Below are positions 29,159 through 39,476 of a stretch of DNA of 64,000 nt, one piece after another. Where the stretch lies: NCBI RefSeq assembly GCF_014764385.1, contig NZ_CP061714.1, positions 2,356,001 through 2,420,000 on the forward strand, written 5' to 3'. Within the stretch, counting starts at the first letter, position 1; every line of letters begins with the position of its first letter. This DNA is from Luteimonas sp. MC1825 (GTDB taxonomy: Bacteria > Pseudomonadota > Gammaproteobacteria > Xanthomonadales > Xanthomonadaceae). A model generated the notes under the pieces. That model was not told where the DNA came from and made no database searches. It saw only the letters and a program-made list of their open reading frames with translations. The position numbers and the translations under genes are program-made.

Positions 29159-31117
29159 TCAGTACGGGCGTGGCGCCACGCGCAGCACGCGCGGGGTCAC
29201 GAAGATCAGCAGCTCGGCCTTGGACTTGCTGCGGCTCTTGGTCTTGAACAGGTTGCCCAGGATCGGCAGGTCGCCCAGGAACGGCACCTTCGAGATCGAA
29301 TTGCGATCGCTGAACTCGTACACGCCACCGATGACGACGGTCTGGCCGTCTTCGATCAGCACCGCCGTCGTCACTTCGCGCTTGGCGAGGTTGGGCACCG
29401 AGCCGAAGCCCGCGATGGTCGTGAAGTCCTGAATCTCGTCCTTCTTGACCGCGAGGTTCAGGAACACCCGCCCGTCGGCGGTGATGGTCGGCGTGACCTT
29501 CAGCTCCAGCAGCGCTTCCTTGAACTGGACGGTGGGCACGTTGTTGCTCTGCCCGCCGGTGACGGTCAAGTAACCGACCTCGCGACCCTGGCGGATGATT
29601 GCCTCGCGCTGGTTGCTGGTGACCACGCGCGGATTGGACACCACTTCGCCACGCTGCTCTTCCTGCAGCGCCTGGAGTTCGAAGTCCCAGTCGATGGTGT
29701 TGCCGAGGATGGTGAACGCGATCGAAGCAGGGTTCAGGCTGTTGATGTTGAAATCGCTGTTGAGTGCCTGCCCCAAGGGGCCCCAAGTTGGCAGATCGCC
29801 ATCCGGGTCACGGATCGACTCGAGCGTGGAGTTGATCAGCTCGGTGTTGCTGTCAAGCGAGCCAGAAGTGATCAGGCGGTCCTTGGTGCCGCGGACGCCA
29901 AACCGCGCACCGAGGTCGCGCGCGAACGACTCGTTGGCGATCACGATGCGTGACTCGATCACCACCTGGTCGACCGGCTTGTCGAGCGTGGCCACGAGGC
30001 GCTTGATCTCTTCGACGCGCTGCGGAATGTCGATCACCAGCAGCGTGTTGGTGCGCCTGTCAAAGCTCAGGCTTCCGCGCGACGACAGGAAGCCGCGGCT
30101 GGAAGACGCCCCCTGGCCACCGCCACCACCCTGGCTGTTCTTGCTCTCATCGGTGAGCAGCTTGGCAATGTCCTCGGCGCTGCCGTAGGAGATCGGGATG
30201 TACTCCGTGCTCATCTCCGCGCGCTCTTCGAGCGCCAGGCGCGCATTGGCGATGTCCTGCTCGAACTTGGCGATCTCGGACTGCGGGGCGACCCACACCA
30301 CGTTGCCGCTGCGGCGCTTGTCGAGCGACTTGGCCTGCAGGACGATGTCCAGCGCCTGGTCCCACGGCACGTTGATCAGTCGCAGGGTGACGTTGCCGGT
30401 GACGCTGTCACTGGCGACGATGTTGAGGTCCGACAGCTCGGCGATCAGCTGCAGCACCGTGCGCACCGGCACGTCCTGGAAGTTGAACGTGACCGGGCGG
30501 CCACCGTAGCTGCGTGTCTCCGTTCCCGGTCGGGCCGACGCCTGGGCCGTGGTGGCGACAGCCGCCGCGGTGCTGGCGCCCACCGCGCGGCTGGCGTTGG
30601 CCGCGCGCGGCACGATCTCGACGATGTAGTCGCGGCCGGTCTGGTAGGCGAGCGGCTCGAAGGCGCCTTCCGTGCTCAGCACGATCTGCGTGCCCTTGGG
30701 CCCCTGGTTGGCGTTGATGCGCTGCACCGGAGTGGCGAAGTCGGCGACGTTGAGCGGTCGCTGCAGTGCGACCGGCAGCTCGGCGTTGCCGACGTCCAGG
30801 ATCACCGTGCCGCCCTGGGTACGCAGGTCGGGCGCGGCGCCGTCCCCGCTGAACTTCAGGATCAGCTTGCCGGAGCCGCCCTCACCGCGCTTGAAGTCGA
30901 TGCCGGTGATCGCCACCGCCGCCGGGACCTGCTTGGCGGGGTCGATCGCGACCGCAGGCGTGACCTGCGCAAAGCTCGCGACCGGGACACCCGGTGACGG
31001 AGCGGCGTGGACGGCACTGAATGCCGCGAGGAGGCCGGCGAGGAGACCGCAGGCACCAGCCTTGAGGGGCATGGCGCGCGAGATCGGCGAACGGCGTGGC
31101 GCGTTGGTGAAGGTCAT
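29159..31117 (-). CDS. pilQ: Type IV pilus secretin PilQ
   Basis: PilQ forms the outer-membrane gated ring through which the pilus passes. The 652-residue precursor has a signal peptide ending VHA, an AMIN peptidoglycan-binding domain (about 60-180), an STN/N0 domain (YGGRPVTFNFQDVPVRTVLQLIAELSD cut by short variation) and an N1 KH-like domain. The C-terminal secretin domain contains EVVSNPRVVTSNQREAIIRQ and GVYEFSDRNSISKVPFLGDLP. The ATG at 31117 was chosen; a TTG 6 codons upstream overlaps the pilP stop. Gene order pilM-N-O-P-Q is standard and ends here at a hairpin. Confidence 0.96.
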   Translation of the reverse strand: MTFTNAPRRSPISRAMPLKAGACGLLAGLLAAFSAVHAAPSPGVPVASFAQVTPAVAIDPAKQVPAAVAITGIDFKRGEGGSGKLILKFSGDGAAPDLRTQGGTVILDVGNAELPVALQRPLNVADFATPVQRINANQGPKGTQIVLSTEGAFEPLAYQTGRDYIVEIVPRAANASRAVGASTAAAVATTAQASARPGTETRSYGGRPVTFNFQDVPVRTVLQLIAELSDLNIVASDSVTGNVTLRLINVPWDQALDIVLQAKSLDKRRSGNVVWVAPQSEIAKFEQDIANARLALEERAEMSTEYIPISYGSAEDIAKLLTDESKNSQGGGGGQGASSSRGFLSSRGSLSFDRRTNTLLVIDIPQRVEEIKRLVATLDKPVDQVVIESRIVIANESFARDLGARFGVRGTKDRLITSGSLDSNTELINSTLESIRDPDGDLPTWGPLGQALNSDFNINSLNPASIAFTILGNTIDWDFELQALQEEQRGEVVSNPRVVTSNQREAIIRQGREVGYLTVTGGQSNNVPTVQFKEALLELKVTPTITADGRVFLNLAVKKDEIQDFTTIAGFGSVPNLAKREVTTAVLIEDGQTVVIGGVYEFSDRNSISKVPFLGDLPILGNLFKTKSRSKSKAELLIFVTPRVLRVAPRPY

Positions 31118-31131
31118 CTGGCTTCCCCTAA

Positions 31132-31671
31132 TCAATTGTCTTCGAGCGCGATCGATGCCGGCCGTTCAAGCCAGCCACCCGCACCGTCAGGCACGAGTTC
31201 GACGAGTTCGATGCGATCTTCCTGGACGCTGGTCACGCGGCCATCGTTCTGGCCCAGGTACACGCCAGGACCGACCCGGTACGTGACCTTGTCCGGTGCC
31301 ATCACCAGCGCGGTCAGGCTGCTGCCCGCGCCGAGCGATCCCACCATGTCGAGGCTGTCGAGCGGAAACTGCTCGAGCGTCTGCTTGCGGCGGTTGGAGT
31401 CCGGGCGCGGCCCGCTGCCGTTGCCCTCGTTCGCGAACGCGTCGCTGAACGGGTCGCGCAGGCCCTGCGCGGCGTACTCGAAACTCTCGAACTGCTGCAT
31501 CACCGGCAACGGATCCAGCGGCGGTGCCGGCCGGGCGCGGACATTGGCGACCCACTCCTCGAGGTTCGGCGCCGTGCCCGGCTCGCTGGTGATCCCCCGC
31601 CCGCACCCGGCGAGCGCGACGAGGACGGCCAGGTACGCGAACCCGCGGCTGGCGTTGGCAATCGTGCCCAT
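31132..31671 (-). CDS. pilP: Type IV pilus lipoprotein PilP
   Basis: PilP is an inner-membrane-anchored lipoprotein that links the PilNO complex to the secretin PilQ. The 179-residue precursor starts MGTIANASRGFAYLAVLVALAGCG, with lipobox LAGC (Cys23). A flexible region includes QQFESFEYAAQGLRDPFSD, the PilN/O-binding type of segment, before the beta-sandwich domain (SLDMVGSLGAGSSLTALVMA, VGPGVYLGQNDGRVTSVQ). The ATG at 31671 follows the pilO stop by one base. Farther upstream starts would hide the lipoprotein signal. Confidence 0.94.
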   Translation of the reverse strand: MGTIANASRGFAYLAVLVALAGCGRGITSEPGTAPNLEEWVANVRARPAPPLDPLPVMQQFESFEYAAQGLRDPFSDAFANEGNGSGPRPDSNRRKQTLEQFPLDSLDMVGSLGAGSSLTALVMAPDKVTYRVGPGVYLGQNDGRVTSVQEDRIELVELVPDGAGGWLERPASIALEDN

Positions 31672-31672
31672 G

Positions 31673-32347
31673 TCAGGGGCTCCCCTTTGCGGCATCGGCG
31701 GCGACCTTTTCCTGCTCGGCCGCCTCCTCGTCATCCAGATAGCGGTAGGTCTTCACCGTGCCGGCAAGCTCCAGCGCGGAGTTCGGCCGGATGCCGACGA
31801 CCTTGCCGTCGCCGCCGCCCTTGGGCCGCAGCTGGATGTCGTGCATCGTCATGATGACCACGCGCGGCAGCGAGGCCACGCCGCTGACGAAGGCGCCGAA
31901 CTGGTGGTAGCTGCCGAGCATGCGCAGCGCGATCGGCTTCTCCGCGTAGAACTCCTTCGGCGACTCCGGACCCGGCTGGAACAGCTCGCTGGTGATGCCC
32001 GTGGCCAGCGCCGTCTGCGAGATGTCGACGATCAGGTCGGGCATCTCGGTGCGGCTGGGCAGCTGGCGCAGCATCTGCTGCAGCTGCTGCTCCATTTCCG
32101 CCAACTGCAGCTTGAGCGGCTCGAGGTTGGCGGCGCGGCCCTGCTTGGTCTCGAAATCGGCGCGCAGGCCGGACTCGGTGGCCTCCAGCGCCTTCAGCTG
32201 GTCGCCCTTGTCGCGGGTCAGCACCCACCACAGCAGGCCAAAGATCAGCAGCCCAAGCAGCACGCAGAACGCGATCTTGTATTCGCGCGGCCAGGAGCCG
32301 GTGTTGTTGAAGTCGAGTTCCTTGAGCGACATCTTGCGCTTGCTCAC
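31673..32347 (-). CDS. pilO: Type IV pilus alignment protein PilO
   Basis: PilO pairs with PilN to form the periplasmic alignment complex. The 224-residue protein has a short cytoplasmic leader (MSKRKMSLKELDFNNTGSWP), one membrane helix (IAFCVLLGLLIFGLLWWVL, about 25-44), a coiled coil (about 50-95, with LKLQLAEMEQQLQQMLRQLP) and a ferredoxin-like domain. The last 20 residues are acidic and Ala-rich. The GTG at 32347 overlaps the pilN stop as GTGA and decides the start. It sits between pilN and pilP as in all pilMNOPQ clusters. Confidence 0.94.
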   Translation of the reverse strand: MSKRKMSLKELDFNNTGSWPREYKIAFCVLLGLLIFGLLWWVLTRDKGDQLKALEATESGLRADFETKQGRAANLEPLKLQLAEMEQQLQQMLRQLPSRTEMPDLIVDISQTALATGITSELFQPGPESPKEFYAEKPIALRMLGSYHQFGAFVSGVASLPRVVIMTMHDIQLRPKGGGDGKVVGIRPNSALELAGTVKTYRYLDDEEAAEQEKVAADAAKGSP

Positions 32348-33068
32348 GACGCGGCTCCTTGTTCAGCGGCCGGGGCGGCGGCGGGCGCCGTTTCGGCGGC
32401 ATCGGCCGGTGGCGGCGTGGCTGTGTCGGCGGGTGCGGCGGCAGCAGGCGCGACATCGGCGGCCGGCGCGGCGTCCACCGGCGGCACGGCATCGGGAATG
32501 CCGTCGCCGTCCTCGTCCTTCGGCGCGTTGGGATTGGCCAGCTGCACCGCCAGGTTGAAGGCATATGGCAGGCCGGCGACGCCGTCACGTGCCTCGATGA
32601 TCGACAGGTCGGGCTTGGTCATCCAGCCGGAACCCTCGAGGTTGCGCATGTAGGTGCTGACGCGCGCGTTGGACTGCGAACGGCCCTCGAGCGACAGCTT
32701 CTCGCCCTCCTGCTTGATGCCGGTGAGCACCACGCCGTCGGGGATCGTGCGCACCAGCGAGTCGAACAGGTGGACCATCTGCGAGCGGTTGGCCTGCAAC
32801 TGTTCGATGACGTCCTTGCGGGCCAGCAATCGCGCCTTCTGGCGGTCGAGTTCGTCGATTTCGGTGATGCTGGTCTCGACCTGCGTGATCTGCTCCTGCA
32901 GGAACGCGTTGCGCGCGTTCTGACCGTCGATCTGCGCGTTGTAATAGCTGTTGACCATGAACCACAGCACCACGCCGGCGAGCGCCGCGAAGGCCAGCAT
33001 CACGCCGAACTCTTTCTGGCGCTGCTTGCGGCGCTCGGCGCGCCACGGAAGGAGGTTGATGCGCGCCA

Positions 33069-33069
<1 letters not shown>
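32344..33069 (-). CDS. pilN: Type IV pilus protein PilN with an acidic, calcium-type C-terminal tail
   Basis: PilN binds PilM through the cytoplasmic start MARINLLPWRAERRKQRQ. It then crosses the membrane once (about 22-40) and forms a periplasmic coiled coil (about 50-95) and ferredoxin-like domain (about 105-178). At 241 residues it is longer than most PilN proteins because of a tail from about 180. The tail begins with DEDGDGIPD (185-193), which fits the DxDxDGxxD pattern of calcium-binding thrombospondin type 3 repeats, and continues as an Ala/Pro-rich disordered stretch. The ATG at 33069 shares one base with the pilM stop. Confidence 0.94.
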
Positions 33070-34142
<1,073 letters not shown>

Positions 34143-34177
34143 TCACGGGCGCTTACGTGCGCTTCGTGCCCCGACGC

Positions 34178-34208
34178 ATTAGATAACGGAGTTTTCACCG
34201 AATGGCAA
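34178..34208 (-). promoter_or_regulatory. Candidate promoter for pilMNOPQ
   Basis: On the minus strand TTGCCA (34208-34203) and TCTAAT (34183-34178) each match the sigma-70 hexamers at five of six positions, but the spacer is 19 bases. The implied leader before the pilM GTG is about 45 bases. Confidence 0.3.
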
Positions 34209-34308
34209 CAAGCAGCATGCGGCGACCTCCCGCATTGCGCGCTGTGTCACGTACTGACCCTGTGCGGCACTTGTGCCCGGGCAGGATCAGCCCGCAGTCC
34301 CCTCTCTA

Positions 34309-34314
34309 TATACT
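34309..34314 (+). promoter_or_regulatory. Candidate -10 box TATACT for mrcA
   Basis: TATACT lies 45 bases before the mrcA ATG in a run of pyrimidines and TATA. No clear -35 box is seen. It would give a leader of about 40 bases. Confidence 0.4.
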
Positions 34315-34359
34315 GCGCGCTTCACAACGGTCCGGCTCCCGGGCCCCAGGACCCCATCG

Positions 34360-36843
34360 ATGCCCCGCTTCCGTCGCCTGCTGCGCTGGCTGTTGATCTT
34401 GTTCGCCGGCTTCTTCGTCATCGGCCTGCTCGCAGCGGGCACACTGTACTACGTCGTGTCCTCGCGATTGCCCGACGTGGAGAGCCTGCGCAACGTCGAG
34501 CTGCAGGAGCCGCTGTATGTCTACGCGCGCGACGGCCGCCTGATGGCGCTGTTCGGCGAGACGCGGCGCTACCCGGTGGACATCGCCGAAGTGCCGGAAC
34601 GCTTGAAGCAGGCGTTCATCGCGATCGAGGACAACCGCTTCTACGAGCACCACGGCGTGGATTACCGCGGTGTCAGCCGCGCGATCTGGCTGCTGGCGAC
34701 GACCGACGACAAGCGCGTGCCGGGTGGGTCCACCATCACCCAGCAGGTGGCCCGCCAGTTCTTCCTGAGCTCGGAGTACAGCTACACGCGCAAGCTGTCG
34801 GAGATGCTGCTGGCGATGAAGATGGAGCGCGAGCTGTCGAAGGACGAGATCTTCGAGCTCTACCTCAACAAGAGCTTCTTCGGCAATCGCGCCTATGGCA
34901 TCGCCGCCGCGGCCGAGTTCTATTACGGCAAGAAGCTCGACCAGCTCGACCTGGACGAACTGGCCACGCTGGCCGCGATCCCCAAGTTCCCGTCCAGCGG
35001 CAACCCCGTCACCAACCCAGAGCGCGCGCGCATCCGCCGCGACTACGTGCTGCAGCGCATGCATGAGCTGGGCTTCATCAGCCTGGCGGAAGCGACCGCG
35101 GCGCAGGCGGTGGCCATGCACGCCACCCCGCACGAACGCCCGGTCGAGGTGTACGCGCCGTATGTCGCCGAAATGGTGCGCCAGGAGATGATCGCCCGCT
35201 ATGGCGGCGACGTGCTGACCCGCGGCTACCACGTCACCACCACGATCGATCCGACGATGCAGCTGGCCGCCGATGTCGCGGTGCGCAGCGGCCTGTCCGC
35301 ATACGACCATCGCCACGGCTGGTCGAAGATCGAGCAGGCCTTCGACCTCGCGGCCGACGAGGACGCGGCAACCGCGGGCGCCCGCCTTCGCGGCATCCCT
35401 GCGCAGTCCGGACTGCTGCCGGCGATCGTCCTGCGCGCCGGCGACGGTACCGCCGACGTGGCGCTGACCGACGGCACCACGGTGACCCTCGACGCCGCCA
35501 GCAGCCGCTGGACCGGCCGCAATCCGGGGGCCCTGCTCAAGCGCGGCGACGTGACCCGCGTGCGCCGCATCGAGCCCAAGGGCAAGGACGGAGCCGCCCC
35601 GGACCCGGCGGCGAAGCCGACGTGGCAGCTCGACCAGGTGCCACGCGCGCAATCCACGCTGGTGTCGCTGGAGCCCGACAATGGCGCCTTGCGCGCGCTG
35701 GTCGGTGGCTTCAGCTTCGCCGGCCAGAAGTTCAACCGCGCCACCCAGGCGCGCCGCCAGCCGGGCTCGAGCTTCAAGCCCTTCATCTATGCCGCGGCCT
35801 TCGAGCGCGGCTTCAACCCGGCCTCGGTGGTGGTCGACGCGCCGGTGGTGTTCCGCATGCGCCGCGGCCAGGACTGGCGCCCGCAGAACGACGACGGCAA
35901 GTTCGCCGGCCCGATGCGGCTGCGCGAAGCGCTGGTGCGTTCGCGCAACCTGGTGTCGGTGCGCCTGCTTGACGCCATCGGCGTCGACTACGCGCGCCGC
36001 TACATCAGCCACATGGGGTTCGACGAGTCCGAGCTGCCGCCCAACCTGTCGATCGCGCTGGGCACGCCGTCATTGACGCCGCTCGACATCACGCGCGGTT
36101 ACGCGGTGTTCGCCAACGGCGGCTTCCGCGTCACGCCCTGGTTCATCGACGAGGTCAAGGACCGCGACGGCAAGGTGGTCTTCAAGGAGAACCCGGCAGT
36201 CGCGTGCCGCAGCTGCGGCGCCGACGGGACGACGGTCGCGACCGCGAACGTGGTCGATGGCTTCAACCTCGGCCCGAGCCAGCCGGCAACCGCCGCCGCA
36301 CCTGCCGCCACCACGCCCGAACCCGCGGCCCCGGTCGCCGGCCCCGACAGGCTCGTGGCGCCGCGCGCCATCGACGCGCGCGTCGCGTACCAGCTGGTGT
36401 CGATGATGCGCGACGTCGTGCAACGCGGCACCGGCACCGCGGCCAAGGTGCTTGGCCGCGAGGACGTCGGCGGCAAGACCGGCTCCACCAACGACCACCG
36501 CGACGCATGGTTCTCCGGCTTCGGCGGCAACCTGGCCACGGTGGTCTGGGTCGGTCGCGACGACAACCGCTCGCTCGGCTACCGCGAATACGGGGGCAAG
36601 TCGGCGCTGCCGATCTGGATCGACTTCATGCGCGTTGCGCTGGACGGCATGCCCATCGCGGCCAACGAGCCACCGGACGGCATGGTCAAGGTTGCGGTCA
36701 GCGCGAGCGGGCGGCTGCTGCCGACCACCTCCGATGGCGGCCTGGTCGAGTGGGTGAAAGCCGAGGACCTCGAGCGCATGGAGTCGACGTACGAGGACGT
36801 GGCCGACGAGGTCCCGACCGAGGAAGCGTTCGACATCTTCTGA
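34360..36843 (+). CDS. mrcA: Penicillin-binding protein 1A (bifunctional transglycosylase/transpeptidase)
   Basis: PBP1A polymerises and cross-links peptidoglycan in the periplasm. The 827-residue protein has an N-terminal anchor ([21 protein letters not shown]). The GT51 domain has catalytic Glu90 in [17 protein letters not shown] and the motif [16 protein letters not shown], and an OB-like insert follows. The transpeptidase has SSFK with Ser470 ([14 protein letters not shown]), a SRN motif ([13 protein letters not shown]) and KTGS at 706-709 ([20 protein letters not shown]). An Ala/Pro linker lies near 650-670. The ATG at 34360 ([10 protein letters not shown]) fits. Divergence from pilM is a common gammaproteobacterial arrangement. 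Confidence 0.95.
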   Translation: MPRFRRLLRWLLILFAGFFVIGLLAAGTLYYVVSSRLPDVESLRNVELQEPLYVYARDGRLMALFGETRRYPVDIAEVPERLKQAFIAIEDNRFYEHHGVDYRGVSRAIWLLATTDDKRVPGGSTITQQVARQFFLSSEYSYTRKLSEMLLAMKMERELSKDEIFELYLNKSFFGNRAYGIAAAAEFYYGKKLDQLDLDELATLAAIPKFPSSGNPVTNPERARIRRDYVLQRMHELGFISLAEATAAQAVAMHATPHERPVEVYAPYVAEMVRQEMIARYGGDVLTRGYHVTTTIDPTMQLAADVAVRSGLSAYDHRHGWSKIEQAFDLAADEDAATAGARLRGIPAQSGLLPAIVLRAGDGTADVALTDGTTVTLDAASSRWTGRNPGALLKRGDVTRVRRIEPKGKDGAAPDPAAKPTWQLDQVPRAQSTLVSLEPDNGALRALVGGFSFAGQKFNRATQARRQPGSSFKPFIYAAAFERGFNPASVVVDAPVVFRMRRGQDWRPQNDDGKFAGPMRLREALVRSRNLVSVRLLDAIGVDYARRYISHMGFDESELPPNLSIALGTPSLTPLDITRGYAVFANGGFRVTPWFIDEVKDRDGKVVFKENPAVACRSCGADGTTVATANVVDGFNLGPSQPATAAAPAATTPEPAAPVAGPDRLVAPRAIDARVAYQLVSMMRDVVQRGTGTAAKVLGREDVGGKTGSTNDHRDAWFSGFGGNLATVVWVGRDDNRSLGYREYGGKSALPIWIDFMRVALDGMPIAANEPPDGMVKVAVSASGRLLPTTSDGGLVEWVKAEDLERMESTYEDVADEVPTEEAFDIF

Positions 36844-36891
36844 GGCGTCATCCGGTAGTCTGTGGTGGCCTTCTCCGGATGGAGCGCCCGC

Positions 36892-37545
36892 ATGCACAGA
36901 GCCAGACAGCACGCAGGAACCCGAAGCCGTGAGCTCCGCCACCGCCTCGCCCACGAGGCGGCGCGGTTGATCGCCGAAGGCGGGATCCGCGACTTCCACC
37001 ACGCCAAGCGCAAGGCCGCCGAGCGGCTCGGCATCCACGACGACGCGTCGCTGCCCCGCAACCACGAGATCGAGGACGCGCTGCGCGAGTACCAGCGGCT
37101 GTTCCTCGGTGACACGCACGCCGGCCAGTTGCAGGTGCGCCGCGAGGCCGCCCTGCAGGCGCTCGAATTCTTCGCTGCCTTCGATGCGCGCCTGGTGGGT
37201 CCGGTGCTCGAAGGCACGGCGGGCCCGCACGCACCCGTGACGCTCCACCTCTACTGCGACGACGCCGATGCCGTGCCGCGCTTCCTCGGCGATGCCGGCA
37301 TCCCCGCGGAATCGCACAGCCGCCGGGTGCGCCTGGACCGCGCGCGCGTCGGCGAGTTCCCGGCGTGGCTGTTCAGCGCCGGCGACACCGTCATCGAGCT
37401 CACGGTCCTGCCCGCCGCGGCCCTGCGCCAGGCGCCGTTGTCGGCGGTGGACGAAAAACCGATGCCGCGCGCATCGGCCAACCAACTACGCAGGCTGCTG
37501 GCTGAAGGTGACGAGGCGCATGGGCCAGTTTCCGACGCGCGCTGA
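36892..37545 (+). CDS. Conserved protein of unknown function
   Basis: I do not recognise a named gene. The 217-residue protein begins MHRARQHAGTRSRELRHRLA. It continues with a helical N-terminal half marked by HEAARLIAEGGIRDFHHAKRK and AAERLGIHDDASLPRNHEIE, then a beta-rich half (PVTLHLYCDDADAVPRFLGD, VGEFPAWLFSAGDTVIELTV). Similar proteins are widespread in Proteobacteria, sometimes loosely labelled nucleotidyltransferase or MurC-like; neither activity is supported by a motif here. There is no signal peptide or membrane helix. The ATG at 36892 follows GGATGGAGC, a fair ribosome site. It stands alone between mrcA and gltA and converges on the gltA terminator. Confidence 0.7.
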   Translation: MHRARQHAGTRSRELRHRLAHEAARLIAEGGIRDFHHAKRKAAERLGIHDDASLPRNHEIEDALREYQRLFLGDTHAGQLQVRREAALQALEFFAAFDARLVGPVLEGTAGPHAPVTLHLYCDDADAVPRFLGDAGIPAESHSRRVRLDRARVGEFPAWLFSAGDTVIELTVLPAAALRQAPLSAVDEKPMPRASANQLRRLLAEGDEAHGPVSDAR

Positions 37546-37595
37546 CCCGGTACCTGCTGGGCGACGAACATCGCGGCAGGCCTCACCAGAAGAAA

Positions 37596-37618
37596 AACGC
37601 CCCGCATTGCGGGGCGTT
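37596..37618 (-). terminator. Intrinsic terminator of gltA
   Basis: A perfect 10-bp stem (AACGCCCCGC / GCGGGGCGTT) with a 3-base loop is followed on the minus strand by a run of five T residues. It lies 26 bases after the gltA stop and may also serve the convergent gene. Confidence 0.88.
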
Positions 37619-37643
37619 GTGCATCGCGCGGCCTGATGTGGCG

Positions 37644-38957
37644 TCAGCGCTTGTCGGCGGCCGGGTAATCGCGCACACCGGAACCGGTATAGATCTGCCG
37701 CGGGCGGCCGATCTTGAACTCCGGATCGGTCTGCTGCTCGAGCCAGTGTGCCATCCAGCCGGCGGTGCGCGCGATGGCGAACATCACCGTGAACATCTCG
37801 GTCGGGATCTTCAGCGCCTTGTAGATGATGCCGCTGTAGAAATCGACGTTCGGGTAGAGCTTGCGCTGCACGAAGTAGTCGTCCTTGAGCGCCGCCTCCT
37901 CGAGCCGCATCGCGACCTCGAGCAGCGGGTCGTCGATGCCGAGTTCCTCCAGCACCTTGTGGCACATCTCCCGGATGATCTTGGCGCGCGGGTCGAAGTT
38001 CTTGTACACGCGGTGGCCAAAGCCCATGAGGCGGAAGCCGGATTCCTTGTCCTTGGCACGGTCGATCGCCGACTGCACGTTCTTCGCCGTGCCGATCTCG
38101 GCCAGCATCTTCAGCACCGCCTCGTTGGCGCCGCCATGCGCCGGGCCCCACAGCGCGGCGACGCCCGAGGCGATGCACGCGTAGGGGTTGGCACCGGTGG
38201 AACCCACCAGGCGCACCGTCGAGGTCGACGCGTTCTGCTCATGGTCGGCGTGCAGGATGAACAACAGGTCCAGCGCCTTCGCGGCGACCGGGTTGAGCAC
38301 CAGCGGCTCGCTCGGCACCTCGAACATCATGTGCAGGAAGCGATCGACGTAGGGCAGGTTGTTGCGCGGGAACCGAAGCGGCCAGCCCATTGAATGCCGG
38401 TAGCAGGCGGCGGCGATGGTCGGCACCTTGGCGATCATGCGGATCGCCGCCATGCGGCGCTCTTCCGGGTCGTCGTAGTCGAGATCGTTGTGGTAGAAAC
38501 TCGCCATCGAACCGATCATGCCGACCAGCATCGCCATCGGGTGGGCGTCGTGGCGGAAGCCACCGAGGAAGTTCTTGAACGCCTCGTGCAGCATGGTGTG
38601 GTGGGCGACGTCATGGTCGAACGCACCCATCTGCGCGGCGTCGGGCAGCTCGCCGTTCAGCAGCAGGTAGGCGACCTCGAGGAACGAGGAATGCTTTGCC
38701 AGCTGGTCGATCGGGTAGCCGCGATACAGCAGCACGCCCTCGTCGCCGTCGATGTAGGTGATCGCCGACTTGCAGCTGGCGGTGGCGGTGAAACCGGGAT
38801 CGTAGGTGAAGAGGCCGGTTTCCTTCGGCAGCCTGCCGATGTCGACGCAGTCGTTGCCGAGCGTAGGCTTGAGGATCGGCAGTTCGACCGACTTGCCGGC
38901 GGCCTGCACTGCAACGGTGCCGGCGTTCGAGCCGACGTTGGACGGGGTGGCGGACAC
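37644..38957 (-). CDS. gltA: Citrate synthase, type II (hexameric form)
   Basis: Citrate synthase condenses oxaloacetate and acetyl-CoA as the first TCA step. The 437-residue protein shows the catalytic His in [20 protein letters not shown], the second His and Arg in [18 protein letters not shown], and the Asp region [17 protein letters not shown]. The N-terminal domain includes [20 protein letters not shown]. The GTG at 38957 was chosen because AAAGGAG (38971-38965) sits 7 bases upstream; a further in-frame ATG at 38993 lacks such a site and would add 12 residues. A GATAAT at 39047-39042 may be the -10 box of a promoter with a leader of about 80 bases. Confidence 0.95.
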   Translation of the reverse strand: MSATPSNVGSNAGTVAVQAAGKSVELPILKPTLGNDCVDIGRLPKETGLFTYDPGFTATASCKSAITYIDGDEGVLLYRGYPIDQLAKHSSFLEVAYLLLNGELPDAAQMGAFDHDVAHHTMLHEAFKNFLGGFRHDAHPMAMLVGMIGSMASFYHNDLDYDDPEERRMAAIRMIAKVPTIAAACYRHSMGWPLRFPRNNLPYVDRFLHMMFEVPSEPLVLNPVAAKALDLLFILHADHEQNASTSTVRLVGSTGANPYACIASGVAALWGPAHGGANEAVLKMLAEIGTAKNVQSAIDRAKDKESGFRLMGFGHRVYKNFDPRAKIIREMCHKVLEELGIDDPLLEVAMRLEEAALKDDYFVQRKLYPNVDFYSGIIYKALKIPTEMFTVMFAIARTAGWMAHWLEQQTDPEFKIGRPRQIYTGSGVRDYPAADKR

Positions 38958-38964
38958 AGACGCA

Positions 38965-38971
38965 CTCCTTT
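38965..38971 (-). promoter_or_regulatory. Ribosome-binding site deciding the gltA GTG start
   Basis: AAAGGAG is followed by 7 bases and the GTG at 38957. It is among the strongest Shine-Dalgarno sequences in the window and argues against the upstream ATG at 38993. Confidence 0.8.
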
Positions 38972-39114
38972 CGTATCGCGTGGACCCGCGCATCGGGGGC
39001 GGGTCGGATGAGGCGGGGTCGCGCGCGTGCGCGATCGGGCAATTATCGCATAGGCCCCGGCCGCGACGGATACGCCAGCGGCCGCAACGATGGAACGCGG
39101 CGGCTCAAACGAAA

Positions 39115-39137
39115 ACGGCCGCCCAGTGGGCGGCCGT
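39115..39137 (-). terminator. Intrinsic terminator of rpmE2
   Basis: A 10- to 11-bp stem (ACGGCCGCCC / GGGCGGCCGT) with a 3-base loop is followed on the minus strand by TTTTCGTTT. It lies 26 bases past the rpmE2 stop, isolating it from gltA. Confidence 0.85.
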
Positions 39138-39163
39138 CGGCTCGGGCGCGTGGTGCCGGGCGC

Positions 39164-39406
39164 TTACTTGGAGTAGCGCTTGCGGAACTTGTCGACGCGG
39201 CCGCTGGTGTCCATGAGCTTGTTCTGGCCCGTGTAGAACGGATGCGAAGCCGACGAGACTTCGATCTTGATCAGCGGATACTCGTTGCCGTCTTCCCACT
39301 TCACCGTCTCCTTGCTGGAAAGGGTGGAACGCGTGAGGATCTTGAAATCCGAGGTCACGTCCTGGAAAACGACGTCGCGGTAAGCAGGATGGATGTCGGC
39401 CTTCAT
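39164..39406 (-). CDS. rpmE2: 50S ribosomal protein L31 type B
   Basis: This 80-residue protein is L31 of the zinc-free type B. It begins [20 protein letters not shown] and contains [20 protein letters not shown]. It has no cysteine at all, unlike the CxxC zinc form. In species with both forms the B paralog replaces L31A under zinc limitation; whether a second copy exists lies outside the window. It has its own promoter (39442-39470) and terminator, so it is a single-gene unit. Confidence 0.95.
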   Translation of the reverse strand: MKADIHPAYRDVVFQDVTSDFKILTRSTLSSKETVKWEDGNEYPLIKIEVSSASHPFYTGQNKLMDTSGRVDKFRKRYSK

Positions 39407-39441
39407 GACGGGTACCGGTATCTGGGCGAGGAAAGAGCGGC

Positions 39442-39470
39442 ATTATAGCCGGCCCCAATACGCGCCGCAA
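39442..39470 (-). promoter_or_regulatory. rpmE2 promoter TTGCGG-N17-TATAAT
   Basis: On the minus strand the -35 TTGCGG (39470-39465), a 17-base spacer and a consensus -10 TATAAT (39447-39442) point to a start near 39435, about 29 bases before the ATG. No Zur-like palindrome was recognised around it. Confidence 0.75.
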
Positions 39471-39476
39471 GCCGCC

